Assembly (NCBI RefSeq): GCF_900114585.1 | Contig: NZ_FOTL01000006.1 | Location: forward strand, 1 to 64,000 | Length of the DNA stretch: 64,000 nucleotides | Source of the DNA: Methanobrevibacter olleyae | GTDB lineage: Archaea > Methanobacteriota > Methanobacteria > Methanobacteriales > Methanobacteriaceae | Direction of reading: 5' to 3' | In this document: positions 1-9,353 of the stretch, in pieces | How positions within the stretch are numbered: position 1 is the stretch's first letter | Layout: the number at the start of each line of letters is the position of its first letter | Position numbers and translations under genes: made by a program | The notes under the pieces: generated by a model | The model's input: only the letters and a program-made list of their open reading frames with translations | Told to the model about the DNA's origin: nothing | Database searches by the model: none

Positions 1-199
1 GACATCTAGCATAATTCATCCTAAAATAAGGAACATCCTTTTTAAAAATTAAATCAAAAGATTTAAAAACTTCACGACAAGAATTAAATAATCTTACAAA
101 ATGAGGATTTGAAAGAACAAAATCATCATTAAAATCGCAAAATATATATTGTTCAACATCTAAAATACTATTTGGAGCAATTGTTTTTTGTTTTATCAT
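1..199 (-). CDS. Transposase N-terminus (partial, runs off the left edge)
   Basis: An open frame starts at the ATG at 199 and runs without a stop off the left edge (66 codons visible), beginning MIKQKTIAPNSILDVEQY. The leader to the right (200-340) is AT-rich and ends in a sequence that, read on the minus strand, is GGGCTCTTTCAAAAACTTTG, which looks like an IS terminal repeat. Aromatic, asparagine-rich N-termini like this are common in Methanobrevibacter DDE transposases. The catalytic domain lies outside the window, so the IS family cannot be named. The transposase call is inference from the terminus and the general look of the protein. Confidence 0.5.
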   Translation of the reverse strand, partial: MIKQKTIAPNSILDVEQYIFCDFNDDFVLSNPHFVRLFNSCREVFKSFDLIFKKDVPYFRMNYARC

Positions 200-316
200 G
201 AAAAAAACTTTGCTCCAACTCTTTATTAAATTTTACTATTTTTAAATAAAAATCAAACAATTTTTTAAGAAAAAATTCTAAAAACCACTACTTTTTATTA
301 AAAAAATTTTCAAATC

Positions 317-338
317 AACAAAGTTTTTGAAAGAGCCC
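317..338 (-). repeat. Probable terminal inverted repeat of the left-edge insertion sequence
   Basis: Read on the minus strand this is GGGCTCTTTCAAAAACTTTG, about 120 bases upstream of the partial transposase start. A second AACTTTG-like motif lies just upstream of the ATG. The matching distal repeat is off the window, so the boundary is inferred. Confidence 0.35.
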
Positions 339-647
339 AAAATATTTAAAATATATCTTTAATTATATAAATATTTAGGCATCAAATATTTTAAATTGTT
401 TATATAATCTAAGTTATAGAAAATAAAATTCATACTAATATCTTAATTTAAAAAAATAGTTATAATACTTAATTAATTTAACTATAAAAGATTTTATTTT
501 AAAATGAGGTTAAATATAAGATATATTGTAAATATTTATAAATTTAAGATAATATTTATAAATTTAAAAATCAATATAAGATAAAATAAATAAGCTCTAA
601 AAAACATATAAAATAATGATTTTAAAAAATAAAAATCAGGTTTTATT
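339..647. other. AT-rich intergenic region with no gene seen
   Basis: No open frame of note. It holds a short direct repeat (AATATTTATAAATTTAA at about 530 and again about 22 bases later) and presumably the promoter of the phosphodiesterase gene at 648, whose ribosome-binding site is the weak CAGGTTTT. Confidence 0.5.
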
Positions 648-2876
648 ATGACAAATACAATAAGAGAAGATATAAAGCAAATTATTAAGTTTAGTATTTA
701 CTTAATTTTAGAAGTTAGTATTTTCTTTCTCATTACCAAAACTATTGGTGGAATAAGAATACCTAATTTTGAAACTGCCTTTATAATCATAATATTATTA
801 TCCTTAGTAAATGCAATATTATGGCCTATTTTAAGCTATTTTTCTCTTAGATTTATTGTATTAACCCTTGGTTTTGGAACCTTTTTAATAGACGGAATGC
901 TATTATACATCATCAGTTTATTTATTCCAAATGTTTATATCGAAGGAATATCATTATTTTCCATTCCACTTCTTATTGGATTAATATCTTCTCTAGTTTC
1001 ACTTATACTAAACATCGATGATGATGCAAGTTACTATCATATTATTTTAGAAAAAGAAATGAAAGTGATTCATAGTAAATCTGCTGGTAAAGAAGGTTTT
1101 ATATTTTTAGAAATAGATGGTTTATCTTATTCTACCTTAAAAAAAGCATTAGATAATGAAGATATGCCTACATTATCCAGATGGCTAGAAGAAACCCATA
1201 AATTAACAGAATGGGAAACAGATCTTTCAAGTCAAACATCTTCATCACAGGCAGGAATACTTCATGGAAATAACAACAATATTCCAGCATTTCGTTGGGT
1301 GGAAAAATCAAATAATAATCGGATAATTTCATCTAATGGAATAGATAACTCTAAGCTAATAGAAAAAAGGATTTCAAATGGAAAAGGCCTACTTTCCAAT
1401 AATGGAGCAAGTCGAAGCAATTTATTTTCAGGTGATGCAAAAGACCATATATTAACATTTAGTAAATTTTACAATTCCTCAAGTATAAAATCAAATAGTT
1501 GGTACTATCTATACTCTAAGCCTTATGTAATTACAAGAATTCTAATATTATTTATATTTGATATTATTATGGAATTATTATCAAGAATTAGACATTTATT
1601 TAAAAATATTCAGCCTCGTATTAAATGGAGAGGTTTAGCTTACTATATTGCACGTGCTGGTTCTAATGTATTTATGAGAGAAGCTACAACCTTTACTATA
1701 ATTGGGGATATTTTTGCAGGACAGTACAATGTAATTTATGCAACATATATGGGTTATGATGAAATAGCTCATCACTCTGGTGTTGAAGATTATGATGCAT
1801 TTTATGCACTTAGACAAATTGATAAACAATTTAAGCGTTTAGAAAAGGCAATAGAAAAATCTAATAGAGATTATAAAATAATTGTCTTATCAGATCACGG
1901 CCAATCTAAAGGATTTACATTTAAAGAAAAATTTGGCATAAGCCTAAATGACTTAGTTAAAGATTTATTACCTAAAAATATTTCAATACATAGTATTTTA
2001 CACTCTAATGATGACCATTTTAGAGAAAAATATTCCCTAAAACCATATGTTGAAGAAAACATTGAAAAGATAGATAAAAGGATTACTAATAGAATAGATA
2101 ACACAAAAGAAAAAATAGACAATACTATAGATAACACATTTGAAAGAATAGACAATAATATAGATATTAACTTTTCTAATTCATGGGATAGAATTGTTGA
2201 TTTAAAAAATAAGGCTAAAGATTCAGAATATTTTGAAAAATTAAGAAGTGAAAATGGATTTTTAAATAGTGATGAGCCATTTTCAGTGAGATTAAATAAT
2301 ATTTCAAATGAATTAAATCTAAATATTAAATTTTCAAATAAAACTACAGTTAGTGATGATATTGCACAAACAATAGTACTTTCATCAGGAAATTTAGGAT
2401 TGATTTATTTTACAGATTGGTCTAGTAGAATGACATATGAACAGATAGAAGATGCATTTCCTAGACTCTTAAATGGATTAGCCCATCATGAAGGAATAGG
2501 TTTCATCATGGTAAAATCTGATATATATGATACAATAGTTTTATCAAATGATGATGTCTTTTACTTAGATAGAGAAGAATATTATGGAAATCATTTTCTT
2601 GATAAATTTGGAAAAAATATAATTAAAAAACTTAAAAGAACAGATAAATTTGGACATGTTCCAGATATTTTAGTAAATAGTGAATATGATATGGATAATG
2701 ATGAAGTATATGCTTTTGAGGAATTGATTGGAAGCCATGGAGGAGCTGGGGGTAATCAACAATACCCATTTATCTTATATCCTAATAGCTGGAATTTAGA
2801 AGAAGAGATATTAGGGGCTGAAAATGTCTATAAATTCTTTAAAAGAGAAATAGAAAAGTCATGGGATGAAAAATAA
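648..2876 (+). CDS. Membrane-anchored alkaline-phosphatase-superfamily phosphodiesterase with an N-terminal holin-like domain
   Basis: A 742-aa fusion. Residues about 10-120 form four hydrophobic segments that look like the 4-TM phage-holin-like family (PF04020 type). Residues about 145-742 resemble type I phosphodiesterases of the alkaline phosphatase superfamily: EIDGL supplies the first metal aspartate, SSQTSSSQAG the likely nucleophile region, then YDEIAHHSG, VLSDHGQSKG and a late GSHGGAGG, all metal-ligand type motifs. Residues about 470-525 are a repetitive charged stretch (IEKIDKRI, RIDNTKEKID, NTIDNTFERID), probably a coiled-coil insertion. The catalytic domain would sit at the membrane; which side it faces cannot be read from the sequence. 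The substrate is unknown; phosphodiester-linked lipids or wall polymers are possible. Confidence 0.8.
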   Translation: MTNTIREDIKQIIKFSIYLILEVSIFFLITKTIGGIRIPNFETAFIIIILLSLVNAILWPILSYFSLRFIVLTLGFGTFLIDGMLLYIISLFIPNVYIEGISLFSIPLLIGLISSLVSLILNIDDDASYYHIILEKEMKVIHSKSAGKEGFIFLEIDGLSYSTLKKALDNEDMPTLSRWLEETHKLTEWETDLSSQTSSSQAGILHGNNNNIPAFRWVEKSNNNRIISSNGIDNSKLIEKRISNGKGLLSNNGASRSNLFSGDAKDHILTFSKFYNSSSIKSNSWYYLYSKPYVITRILILFIFDIIMELLSRIRHLFKNIQPRIKWRGLAYYIARAGSNVFMREATTFTIIGDIFAGQYNVIYATYMGYDEIAHHSGVEDYDAFYALRQIDKQFKRLEKAIEKSNRDYKIIVLSDHGQSKGFTFKEKFGISLNDLVKDLLPKNISIHSILHSNDDHFREKYSLKPYVEENIEKIDKRITNRIDNTKEKIDNTIDNTFERIDNNIDINFSNSWDRIVDLKNKAKDSEYFEKLRSENGFLNSDEPFSVRLNNISNELNLNIKFSNKTTVSDDIAQTIVLSSGNLGLIYFTDWSSRMTYEQIEDAFPRLLNGLAHHEGIGFIMVKSDIYDTIVLSNDDVFYLDREEYYGNHFLDKFGKNIIKKLKRTDKFGHVPDILVNSEYDMDNDEVYAFEELIGSHGGAGGNQQYPFILYPNSWNLEEEILGAENVYKFFKREIEKSWDEK

Positions 2877-2895
2877 ATATTAAATATAAAAACAA

Positions 2896-2954
2896 TATTA
2901 ACTTCAAATCAAAGTCTAGACCCAACGATTAAAAACTATATTAACTTCAAATCA
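2896..2954 (-). repeat. Short duplication of the mgtE-like gene 3' end
   Basis: The 16-base string TATTAACTTCAAATCA occurs at 2939-2954, where it contains the TGA stop (minus strand) of the transporter gene, and again at 2896-2911. The flanking sequence (gacctaatgat / gacccaacgatt on the plus strand) is also alike. It looks like an old, diverged copy of the gene end placed downstream. Confidence 0.6.
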
Positions 2955-4287
2955 CAGCCAACAGACCTAATGATACTAAAATCAGTATTAAAGTAGATAT
3001 GGAATCTGTTAGACTTGTAGATAATGGAATAACAATATTATCTGGGTCAAGCCCTCTTCTATATGAAATTGTAGATATATAAAATACTACAAGTAACATT
3101 ATTAAAATTAAAATCAAACCTGCTATAAAGCTTATCAATAGAGAATTAAGGTATCCGACACCAATATTATGGAAAGCTAAAGTAGAAGATTCAGCTAAAA
3201 ACCCAATTAAAGGATACATTACAATTGATAAAGTAATAATAGCTATAAAATTTTCCATAGTATGTTTTTTAGGTCTAAGTACAGGATCTATTAAACCAGA
3301 ATGAAGACCAGAGGATAATCTTGCACCTAAGATACTTACTAAGCCACCACTTTCACCAGAGAACAATGGAACTAAGGTTAATAATGTTTGATTTTTAAGT
3401 AAAGTGCTAAGTGAATTATTTAATATTCCACCTGCAACTGTTCCTAAAATAGAACATAAGAAGAGTACTGGAGTAGATTGCCTTACAATATTTCTAACTT
3501 CATTATCAGAAGTATAAGCTGAAACTAAAGAGACTAGAGTTATTAAAATCACTACAATAAATAAAACAATCTTAACAATCGGATTAAAGCCAAGGAAGTT
3601 TACAATTAAAACACTTAAGATAATTGCAGGTAATGTAAAAAAGTCTCCAACTGCTGCAATAAATGGTGTTGTAACATTGTCTGGATCCCAACCACCTTCA
3701 AAGCTCTTAAGAGAAATAAACATAGTAATTGGAAGCATGATAATTGTTGATGCTAAACCTGCTATAAATGAAATTAAGACAAAGTCATAAACACTAATAC
3801 TAGGGAACTTAAATATTATACAAATTACTTTAGCAATAACTGCAAGTAAAACAGAAAGTACCATTGTTAAAATTAAAGAAGCAGTAATATTTTCATCTAA
3901 AATATCTGATCTTTTAAATTCAGGAGATAAAGTACCAATGTGAAGGTGAGTACTTAACCTTGAGCCAAAAGATCCAAAAATATTACCTCTCATGCCAATA
4001 GCCCCTGGAATAATTACCATAAGGCCAGGATAGGTTTTTAAAAAGAAATCCATATTTCCTAAAATAATACCTGCAGATAAATCACCAACAGCACATATAG
4101 AAAGAGCTATTAAACTTTCTTTTAAAACAGAATCAGTGTCAGCTAAAAACTCTCTAATATTGCTTACTAAGCGTGCAGGTAGTGAAACTATGAATTTTAT
4201 ACCATTGAATAAAAATAGAATAAAATTAACAACTAATGTGACGGAAGAGTCCCCAAATTGACGTATCATCTTCAATAGATTTTTCAA
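2947..4287 (-). CDS. MgtE-family divalent cation transporter, two MgtE membrane domains (SLC41-like)
   Basis: An integral membrane protein made of two homologous MgtE-type halves with no N-terminal cytosolic regulatory domain, as in archaeal and SLC41-like transporters; magnesium or another divalent cation is the likely substrate. Half one has PGAIGMRGNIFGSFGSRL and WDPDNVTTPF; half two has SGESGGLVSILGARLS and LDPDNIVIPL, so the PDN..P ion-path motif is present twice. A strong GGAGGTG ribosome site sits six bases before a TTG at 4287, which I take as the start; the in-frame GTG at 4296 overlaps that site. A PhoU/TrkA-C gene lies about 110 bases upstream on the same strand, suggesting a transporter plus regulator pair. 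Confidence 0.88.
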   Translation of the reverse strand: MKNLLKMIRQFGDSSVTLVVNFILFLFNGIKFIVSLPARLVSNIREFLADTDSVLKESLIALSICAVGDLSAGIILGNMDFFLKTYPGLMVIIPGAIGMRGNIFGSFGSRLSTHLHIGTLSPEFKRSDILDENITASLILTMVLSVLLAVIAKVICIIFKFPSISVYDFVLISFIAGLASTIIMLPITMFISLKSFEGGWDPDNVTTPFIAAVGDFFTLPAIILSVLIVNFLGFNPIVKIVLFIVVILITLVSLVSAYTSDNEVRNIVRQSTPVLFLCSILGTVAGGILNNSLSTLLKNQTLLTLVPLFSGESGGLVSILGARLSSGLHSGLIDPVLRPKKHTMENFIAIITLSIVMYPLIGFLAESSTLAFHNIGVGYLNSLLISFIAGLILILIMLLVVFYISTISYRRGLDPDNIVIPLSTSLTDSISTLILILVSLGLLAVI

Positions 4288-4404
4288 TTGGTTCACCTCC
4301 CATCATCATAGTAGCCACATCCATACATATTAAATTAAATAGAATTTAAAAAATTTTATAAAATATTTAAATTAGTTTTAAAAATTAATAATTAAAATTT
4401 ATGA

Positions 4405-5013
4405 TTAATCATCATCAATAAATTCTTCAATGTTTCCTAAATCTTCTAGATTAATTTCTCCATCTGCTAATTTTTCAATAATTTCAGTACCAGTTTCAGA
4501 TCCTTTAGCTATTAAAACATCCCCTGCAAGGATAACAGTATTTTTATCTGGACCATAAATCCAAGAATCTCCACGCCTAATAGAAATAATTCTCATACCA
4601 GTACGGTTAAGTAATAATAATTCTCCTAAAGAATTATTTACTAAAACTGAATTTTCATAAACTTTAAAGCGAACGATATTCTTTTCTGATTCTTCCATTA
4701 CCATTTTAAAAACAGGGTGTGGTTCAAATCCTTTTAAAGTCAAGTCAGCTAAATCCTTTGCTGCATTTCCCATAGATTCAGCAGCTTCTGCAATTTCAAG
4801 TAAAGTAGTTAATTTTTCTGCATCTTCAAGTGAACGAGCAGCTACAAGAGATTGCTTTTTAATTTCATAGTTCATACTGTTAAGTCTATTTTCAAGAGTA
4901 ATTACTTCATCTGCTGCAGCTTTATTATTAAATAAAACAGCAGAATAAGCTAAATCAACCATTAATTCCGACATATCTTTCATTTCAATTAAAATATCTT
5001 TAACACTTGGCAT
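4405..5013 (-). CDS. PhoU-like / TrkA-C domain protein, probable ion-transport regulator
   Basis: About 202 aa. Residues 1-110 are helical and PhoU-like (alternating acidic and aliphatic residues such as [15 protein letters not shown] and [15 protein letters not shown]). Residues about 125-185 look like a TrkA C-terminal ligand-binding domain ([17 protein letters not shown], then [15 protein letters not shown]). Proteins of this type regulate potassium or magnesium transporters, often through nucleotide binding. I chose the ATG at 5013 because it follows a GAAGGTTTT ribosome site; a longer frame to 5103 has no good site. It is directly upstream of the MgtE-type gene on the same strand, so joint expression is likely. 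Confidence 0.8.
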   Translation of the reverse strand: MPSVKDILIEMKDMSELMVDLAYSAVLFNNKAAADEVITLENRLNSMNYEIKKQSLVAARSLEDAEKLTTLLEIAEAAESMGNAAKDLADLTLKGFEPHPVFKMVMEESEKNIVRFKVYENSVLVNNSLGELLLLNRTGMRIISIRRGDSWIYGPDKNTVILAGDVLIAKGSETGTEIIEKLADGEINLEDLGNIEEFIDDD

Positions 5014-5113
5014 TTTAAAACCTTCTTTAATTTTAATATGAATAAACAAGTATAATTTTAAATTATTTATTATTCTTTTTTTAGTTTTGAATAAAACCTT
5101 CATTTATCAATAG

Positions 5114-6235
5114 CTATTTTAAAGTCTTTAAAAGACATCTCCGTCTTAATTTTAATAATTCAATATGTTTATTTTTTAAATCATCAACATCTTCTAGTAT
5201 ATCATCAAGTCCTTCCCTAATATATTGACATGGTTTTTCTAGATGGATCCAATCACAGTTTTGACAGCTCCAAACACCTTTATCTTTAATCCACAGCCCA
5301 CCAGTTATACCATCGGCACATGGATAGAAAGGACAATAACAGAAATCACATGCCTCTAATGATTTATGGCATGGTAGATAATCACAGTCATAATCAAGAC
5401 CTTTAGGACTTTCACCATTTAAATACTTTTCAAAAAACTCCATATTGTATGAAATAAACTTTGGTTCAACTATATAATCAGAGGAAGTAATCATATAATC
5501 ATCAATTTGATAAGTTAATTTATTTCCAATAATTAAAGTTGAATTTTCTTCTAGTTTTCCTTCATCAATATCTTTAAATTGGCAAATTTCATATGAATCC
5601 CTATTTACAATTCCAACTAATAATTCATTATTAAAATTAGTTATAATTTCTTTCAATTTCTTAAAGTTATGAAACTTATCTTCATTATTGATAAGATTTA
5701 ATTTGTCAATTAGATTATGTATAAATAAAACTAAATTATTTTCTATAGCTAAATTAATCTTATTTTCTAGCTCTGTTGAAGATACAATTGGATTATTTAA
5801 ATTAATAGCTACAAAATCATTTAATGGAGCTCCTAAAATAGATGCTGTATAATCAATTGGAGAAACTCCTGGATAAATTTTTAATTTAACATCATGATAT
5901 TTTGAACTGATTTGAATTAAAAGATTAGATATAGCTTGAATATTTGAATCATTAGAGCAAATTAATGTTAGATTATTATCAAAAGATTTGCTAATAGATA
6001 ATTCTATTTTAGAATAAGATTGCTCGAGTTTAGAATAAATAGATTCATTAGAATCTGAAGAAGCTGAGTCACTTTCTTCTATAGTTGAAATAATTTCTTT
6101 ATCCTTTAAAAAATAATCCAACTCAGTTAAATCTAAATTATCATAATTCATTATAATATCAGAGTCTCTAATAGCTTCTAATGCATTTAAAGTAATGTTT
6201 CCAATATCAGACCCAATGTAAATAAGATTAATCAT
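5114..6235 (-). CDS. Degenerate CobJ/CbiH-like tetrapyrrole methylase fused to a Cys-rich small domain
   Basis: The N-terminal ~240 residues follow precorrin-3B C17-methyltransferase (CobJ/CbiH): a start like IYIGSDIGNITLNALEAI and the conserved-looking IYPGVSPIDYTASILGAPL. The usual GDPG SAM-binding loop of the family is replaced by ICSNDSNIQAIS, so methyltransferase activity is doubtful. Residues about 285-345 form a Cys-rich domain (CDYLPCHK, CDFCYCPFYPC, WSCQNCDW) matching the cysteine-rich small domain PF04071, a likely metal site. It ends in a basic coiled tail. AAGGTGAT precedes two adjacent ATGs (6238 and 6235); the second has better spacing. It could act in cobalamin or other tetrapyrrole metabolism, but the domain pair alone does not prove a role. 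Confidence 0.7.
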   Translation of the reverse strand: MINLIYIGSDIGNITLNALEAIRDSDIIMNYDNLDLTELDYFLKDKEIISTIEESDSASSDSNESIYSKLEQSYSKIELSISKSFDNNLTLICSNDSNIQAISNLLIQISSKYHDVKLKIYPGVSPIDYTASILGAPLNDFVAINLNNPIVSSTELENKINLAIENNLVLFIHNLIDKLNLINNEDKFHNFKKLKEIITNFNNELLVGIVNRDSYEICQFKDIDEGKLEENSTLIIGNKLTYQIDDYMITSSDYIVEPKFISYNMEFFEKYLNGESPKGLDYDCDYLPCHKSLEACDFCYCPFYPCADGITGGLWIKDKGVWSCQNCDWIHLEKPCQYIREGLDDILEDVDDLKNKHIELLKLRRRCLLKTLK

Positions 6236-6350
6236 CATATCACCTTTTTAAAAAGGATTTTAATAAGATTTATAATTTTTGTATTTTTTAAAATATTAAC
6301 CAAAATAATAAATTTAATGAATATCGTATTTAAAAACAATGATTAAATAA

Positions 6351-7193
6351 TTATATTTTGATTAAGGAGAATAAAGGTACTATTAAGTCACTTGTAGCTG
6401 CACTAGAGGAACCACCAGAAGAAGACCCACCACCAGAACCACTAGAAGAGGAACCACCAGAAGAACCACCAGAGGAACCACCAGAAGAAGACCCGCCACT
6501 AGAGGAACCAGAGGAACCACCAGAAGAAGACCCGCCACTAGAGGAACCAGAGGAAGAACTTCCACTAGAACCACTAGAACTTGAACTACTTGAACTAGAA
6601 CTTGAATGTTTAGAACGTGACTTATATTTAGAGCTGGAACTTGACTTATATGAAGAGTTAGTATCATCATCAAGGATAGAATATTTATTATTATCGTCAG
6701 CATCAAATATTTTTAAAATTGAATCAACTTTTAAAGTATCTAAATCAACTTCAATACCATTAATAGTATGTTTTGCAAGACCTGTAACTATGATTTTATA
6801 ATCAGGCTCTCCATTAATTATAATAGAGCCAGATTTACCTTGAGGTTTTGAATATCCAAAAGCTGTTACTGTAACATTGAATTCATCATTATCAGTATCT
6901 TCAACTGTTGTAATAGTCATGTTTTCTACATTTACACCATCAACATCGGCTATCTCTGATACTTTATCAGCTAATTCATACCTATTAGTTACATTGATTT
7001 GGTCTGGATCTTTAATAAGTAAGTTACCAATATTTTCACTACTAAATATTGAAGTAACAGTACTAATTTGCATATTTATTAATTCTCCTGGATCAGGAAC
7101 TTCTCCAGTTGCTAAAGTGTAAGAACTGAAAAGTCCTATTTCAAAAAATACAAAAAATAGCAATATTATAAGTATGATTCTTGATATTTTCAT
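6351..7193 (-). CDS. Secreted or membrane-anchored protein with a long Ser/Gly tail
   Basis: 280 aa. Residues 1-28 are a signal peptide or anchor (basic MKISR, then a hydrophobic run). Residues about 30-170 are a folded, acidic domain I do not recognise, with INVTNRYELADKVSEIAD and NMTITTVED. Residues about 180-270 are almost only Ser, Gly and some Lys (SSSSSK, then SGGSSSGGSSG repeats), typical of flexible cell-surface spacers, and the protein ends in a short hydrophobic tail (DLIVPLFSLIKI). The DNA of the tail is an imperfect repeat of 6-15 base units, so its length may vary between strains. It stands alone; function unknown. Confidence 0.75.
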   Translation of the reverse strand: MKISRIILIILLFFVFFEIGLFSSYTLATGEVPDPGELINMQISTVTSIFSSENIGNLLIKDPDQINVTNRYELADKVSEIADVDGVNVENMTITTVEDTDNDEFNVTVTAFGYSKPQGKSGSIIINGEPDYKIIVTGLAKHTINGIEVDLDTLKVDSILKIFDADDNNKYSILDDDTNSSYKSSSSSKYKSRSKHSSSSSSSSSSSGSSGSSSSGSSSGGSSSGGSSGSSSGGSSSGGSSGGSSGGSSSSGSGGGSSSGGSSSAATSDLIVPLFSLIKI

Positions 7194-7588
7194 TTTTTTA
7201 TCCCTTTTTGAATTAATTTTTCCGAATATGATTGTATTTTCTTTTTCAAATCATTTCGACGATTTTCAATTTTTCTTAAAATTTTTCTTATAGATATCTA
7301 TAGATAACATCTTTTATTTAAATTAATAAAATTTATATTTGATAAAAATATTATAGTTAATATCTTATAATAATATTGTTTATATTATTTATGTATAATA
7401 AAATTATCGAAAAATAGCAATATATAGATTATTTTATTAACTAATAAATAAATAATATATGTATAAAGTTTTAATTGAAAATAATTATTCGAATATGATG
7501 GAACTATTTCAAAACTAGTAAAAAAATAACTAGAAAAAAGAAAAAAAGTTAAATACTGGTAAAAATAGCTAAAAAAAGAGATGATAAA
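7194..7588. other. Intergenic region, divergent promoters
   Basis: About 395 AT-rich bases between the secreted protein gene (minus) and the polymerase D subunit gene (plus). No open frame or structured RNA was seen. A CTAGT-A7-AACTAG inverted pair near 7515-7535 is the only clear dyad; it lies shortly before the GAGATGAT ribosome site of the next gene. Confidence 0.4.
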
Positions 7589-9268
7589 GTGTTTGCTGAA
7601 ATTCTAATTAAATTTGCAAGGAAAGGTATAATTTTATCTCCAGAGGCATATAATATAATTAAAAACTCTGAAAATCCTATAAATTTAAGTTCAGATATTA
7701 TTTTAAAGTTAAAAAGCGGAAATTACCCTAAAGATATAGTTCCAGTAGATCTAAAAACATTAGAAACTATTGAAGGTATCAGTTTAAATATAAAATCTGC
7801 AAATAAAATCATGAAACAGGCACCACAAGACAAACAAAAAACAATAGAAAAAAAACAAACACCACAAGAAAAAACAGAAATAAAAAAACCAAAAACAATA
7901 GAAAAAAAACAAACACCACAAGAAGATATAAAAGTTAAAAATCCTGCTTATGCTATTGAGCATGTAGTTAAAATTGAAGATACAGCTGTTTCAGAAGATG
8001 CTATATCAAAATACAAACGTAATTTAACTGAATCTAAAGTTAATTTTGATAAATTTAAAGTGCTTAAAGATACAAGTAATAAATCTTATACAAGTGGAGA
8101 AATTGGAAACTTAATAGAATATTTCCAAAATAGATATAAAAAATTATCTGGAATCCTATCTAAAAGACCGGAACTTAGAACTTGGCAGAAAATCAATGAA
8201 ATCACTGATAATCAAACTGATTTAAACTTAATTGTAATGATTACAGAAATCAGAACCACAAAAAATGGCCATTATTTAATTGAAGTAGAAGATGAAACCG
8301 GTTCTATACCTATTCTTGTAAGTAAAGATAATGATGAATTAATTAGAGCTACTAAAAACCTTATGAAAGATGAGGTTATTGGAATAATTGCTCAAAAAAG
8401 ACAGGGAAATGAACTTGCAATATGTCAAAACATTATAGATCCTGGTGTTCCAAGAATGCCTAGAAAAGAAGTTGACTTTGCTACAGTATTTACATCAGAT
8501 ATTCATATTGGCAGTGTAACATTCCTAGAAGAGGCATTTGTTAAATTTACTAGATGGTTAAATGGTGATTTTGGTAATGAACAACAAAGAGAAATGGCTA
8601 ATAATGTTAAATATATGATTGTTGGCGGAGACATCGTAGATGGTATTGGTGTTTATCCAAATCAAGATAAAGAATTAGCTATTAAAGATATTACAGCTCA
8701 ATATGATGAAGCTGCTCGCTTGCTTGGTGATATTAGAAGTGATATTAAAATCATCATCACTCCTGGAAACCACGATGCATCAAGAGTTGCAGAGCCTCAA
8801 CCTGCAGTACCTGAAAAATATGCTAAATCATTATATCAATTAAATAATGCAGAGTTCCTATCTAATCCAAGTATAGTAAGTCTAGATGGTTTAGAAGTAT
8901 TAATTTACCATGGAAGAGGTATAGATGATATGGTAATGGGTTCTAATGACTTTTCACATGAACGTAACGACCTTGTTATGAAAGAGTTTTTAAATAAAAG
9001 GCATTTGGCTCCATTATACGGTGAAAGGACTCCTCTTGCTTCAGAACTTGAAGATCATTTAGTTATTGATAGAGTTCCAGATGTTTTACACACAGGACAT
9101 GTTCATATTAATACTTATAAAAATTATAAGGGAATTCATTGTATTAACTCTGGTACTTTCCAGACCCAAACAGAGTTCCAGAAAATTTATAATATTGTAC
9201 CAACTCCTGCAGAGGTTCCTATCATTGATGTAGGTGGCAATTATAAACAATTGAAATTTATAGATTAA
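7589..9268 (+). CDS. polB: DNA polymerase D (family D) small subunit, DP1
   Basis: 559 aa, usual length for the small subunit of the archaeal replicative polymerase PolD. After an N-terminal helical domain and a low-complexity linker (residues about 75-115, in which [11 protein letters not shown] occurs twice) there is an OB-fold (about 185-290) and a calcineurin-like phosphoesterase domain with intact metal motifs: SDIHIG (~304), VGGDIVDG (~350), TPGNHDASR (~390), YHGRG (~439) and HTGHVH (~502). These are the 3'-5' exonuclease residues of DP1. The start is GTG at 7589 after GAGATGAT. The large subunit is not in this window. The origin and cdc6 lie about 4 kb downstream. Confidence 0.95.
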   Translation: MFAEILIKFARKGIILSPEAYNIIKNSENPINLSSDIILKLKSGNYPKDIVPVDLKTLETIEGISLNIKSANKIMKQAPQDKQKTIEKKQTPQEKTEIKKPKTIEKKQTPQEDIKVKNPAYAIEHVVKIEDTAVSEDAISKYKRNLTESKVNFDKFKVLKDTSNKSYTSGEIGNLIEYFQNRYKKLSGILSKRPELRTWQKINEITDNQTDLNLIVMITEIRTTKNGHYLIEVEDETGSIPILVSKDNDELIRATKNLMKDEVIGIIAQKRQGNELAICQNIIDPGVPRMPRKEVDFATVFTSDIHIGSVTFLEEAFVKFTRWLNGDFGNEQQREMANNVKYMIVGGDIVDGIGVYPNQDKELAIKDITAQYDEAARLLGDIRSDIKIIITPGNHDASRVAEPQPAVPEKYAKSLYQLNNAEFLSNPSIVSLDGLEVLIYHGRGIDDMVMGSNDFSHERNDLVMKEFLNKRHLAPLYGERTPLASELEDHLVIDRVPDVLHTGHVHINTYKNYKGIHCINSGTFQTQTEFQKIYNIVPTPAEVPIIDVGGNYKQLKFID

Positions 9269-9353
9269 TCTAGATAGTATTCATTTAAAATAATTTATTA
9301 TTTAATAATTTAATAAATTAAATTAGTTTTTATATCGTTTAAAGGATGATAAA

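Noticed and set aside
1895-2155. 86-codon minus-strand hydrophobic frame
   Set aside because: Antisense of the repetitive coiled insertion of the phosphodiesterase; the repeat explains the pattern.
6358-6801. 147-codon plus-strand frame made almost only of Glu and Pro
   Set aside because: It is the antisense of the Ser/Gly-coding tail of the secreted protein gene; codon bias of that repeat creates the frame. No ribosome site or signal.
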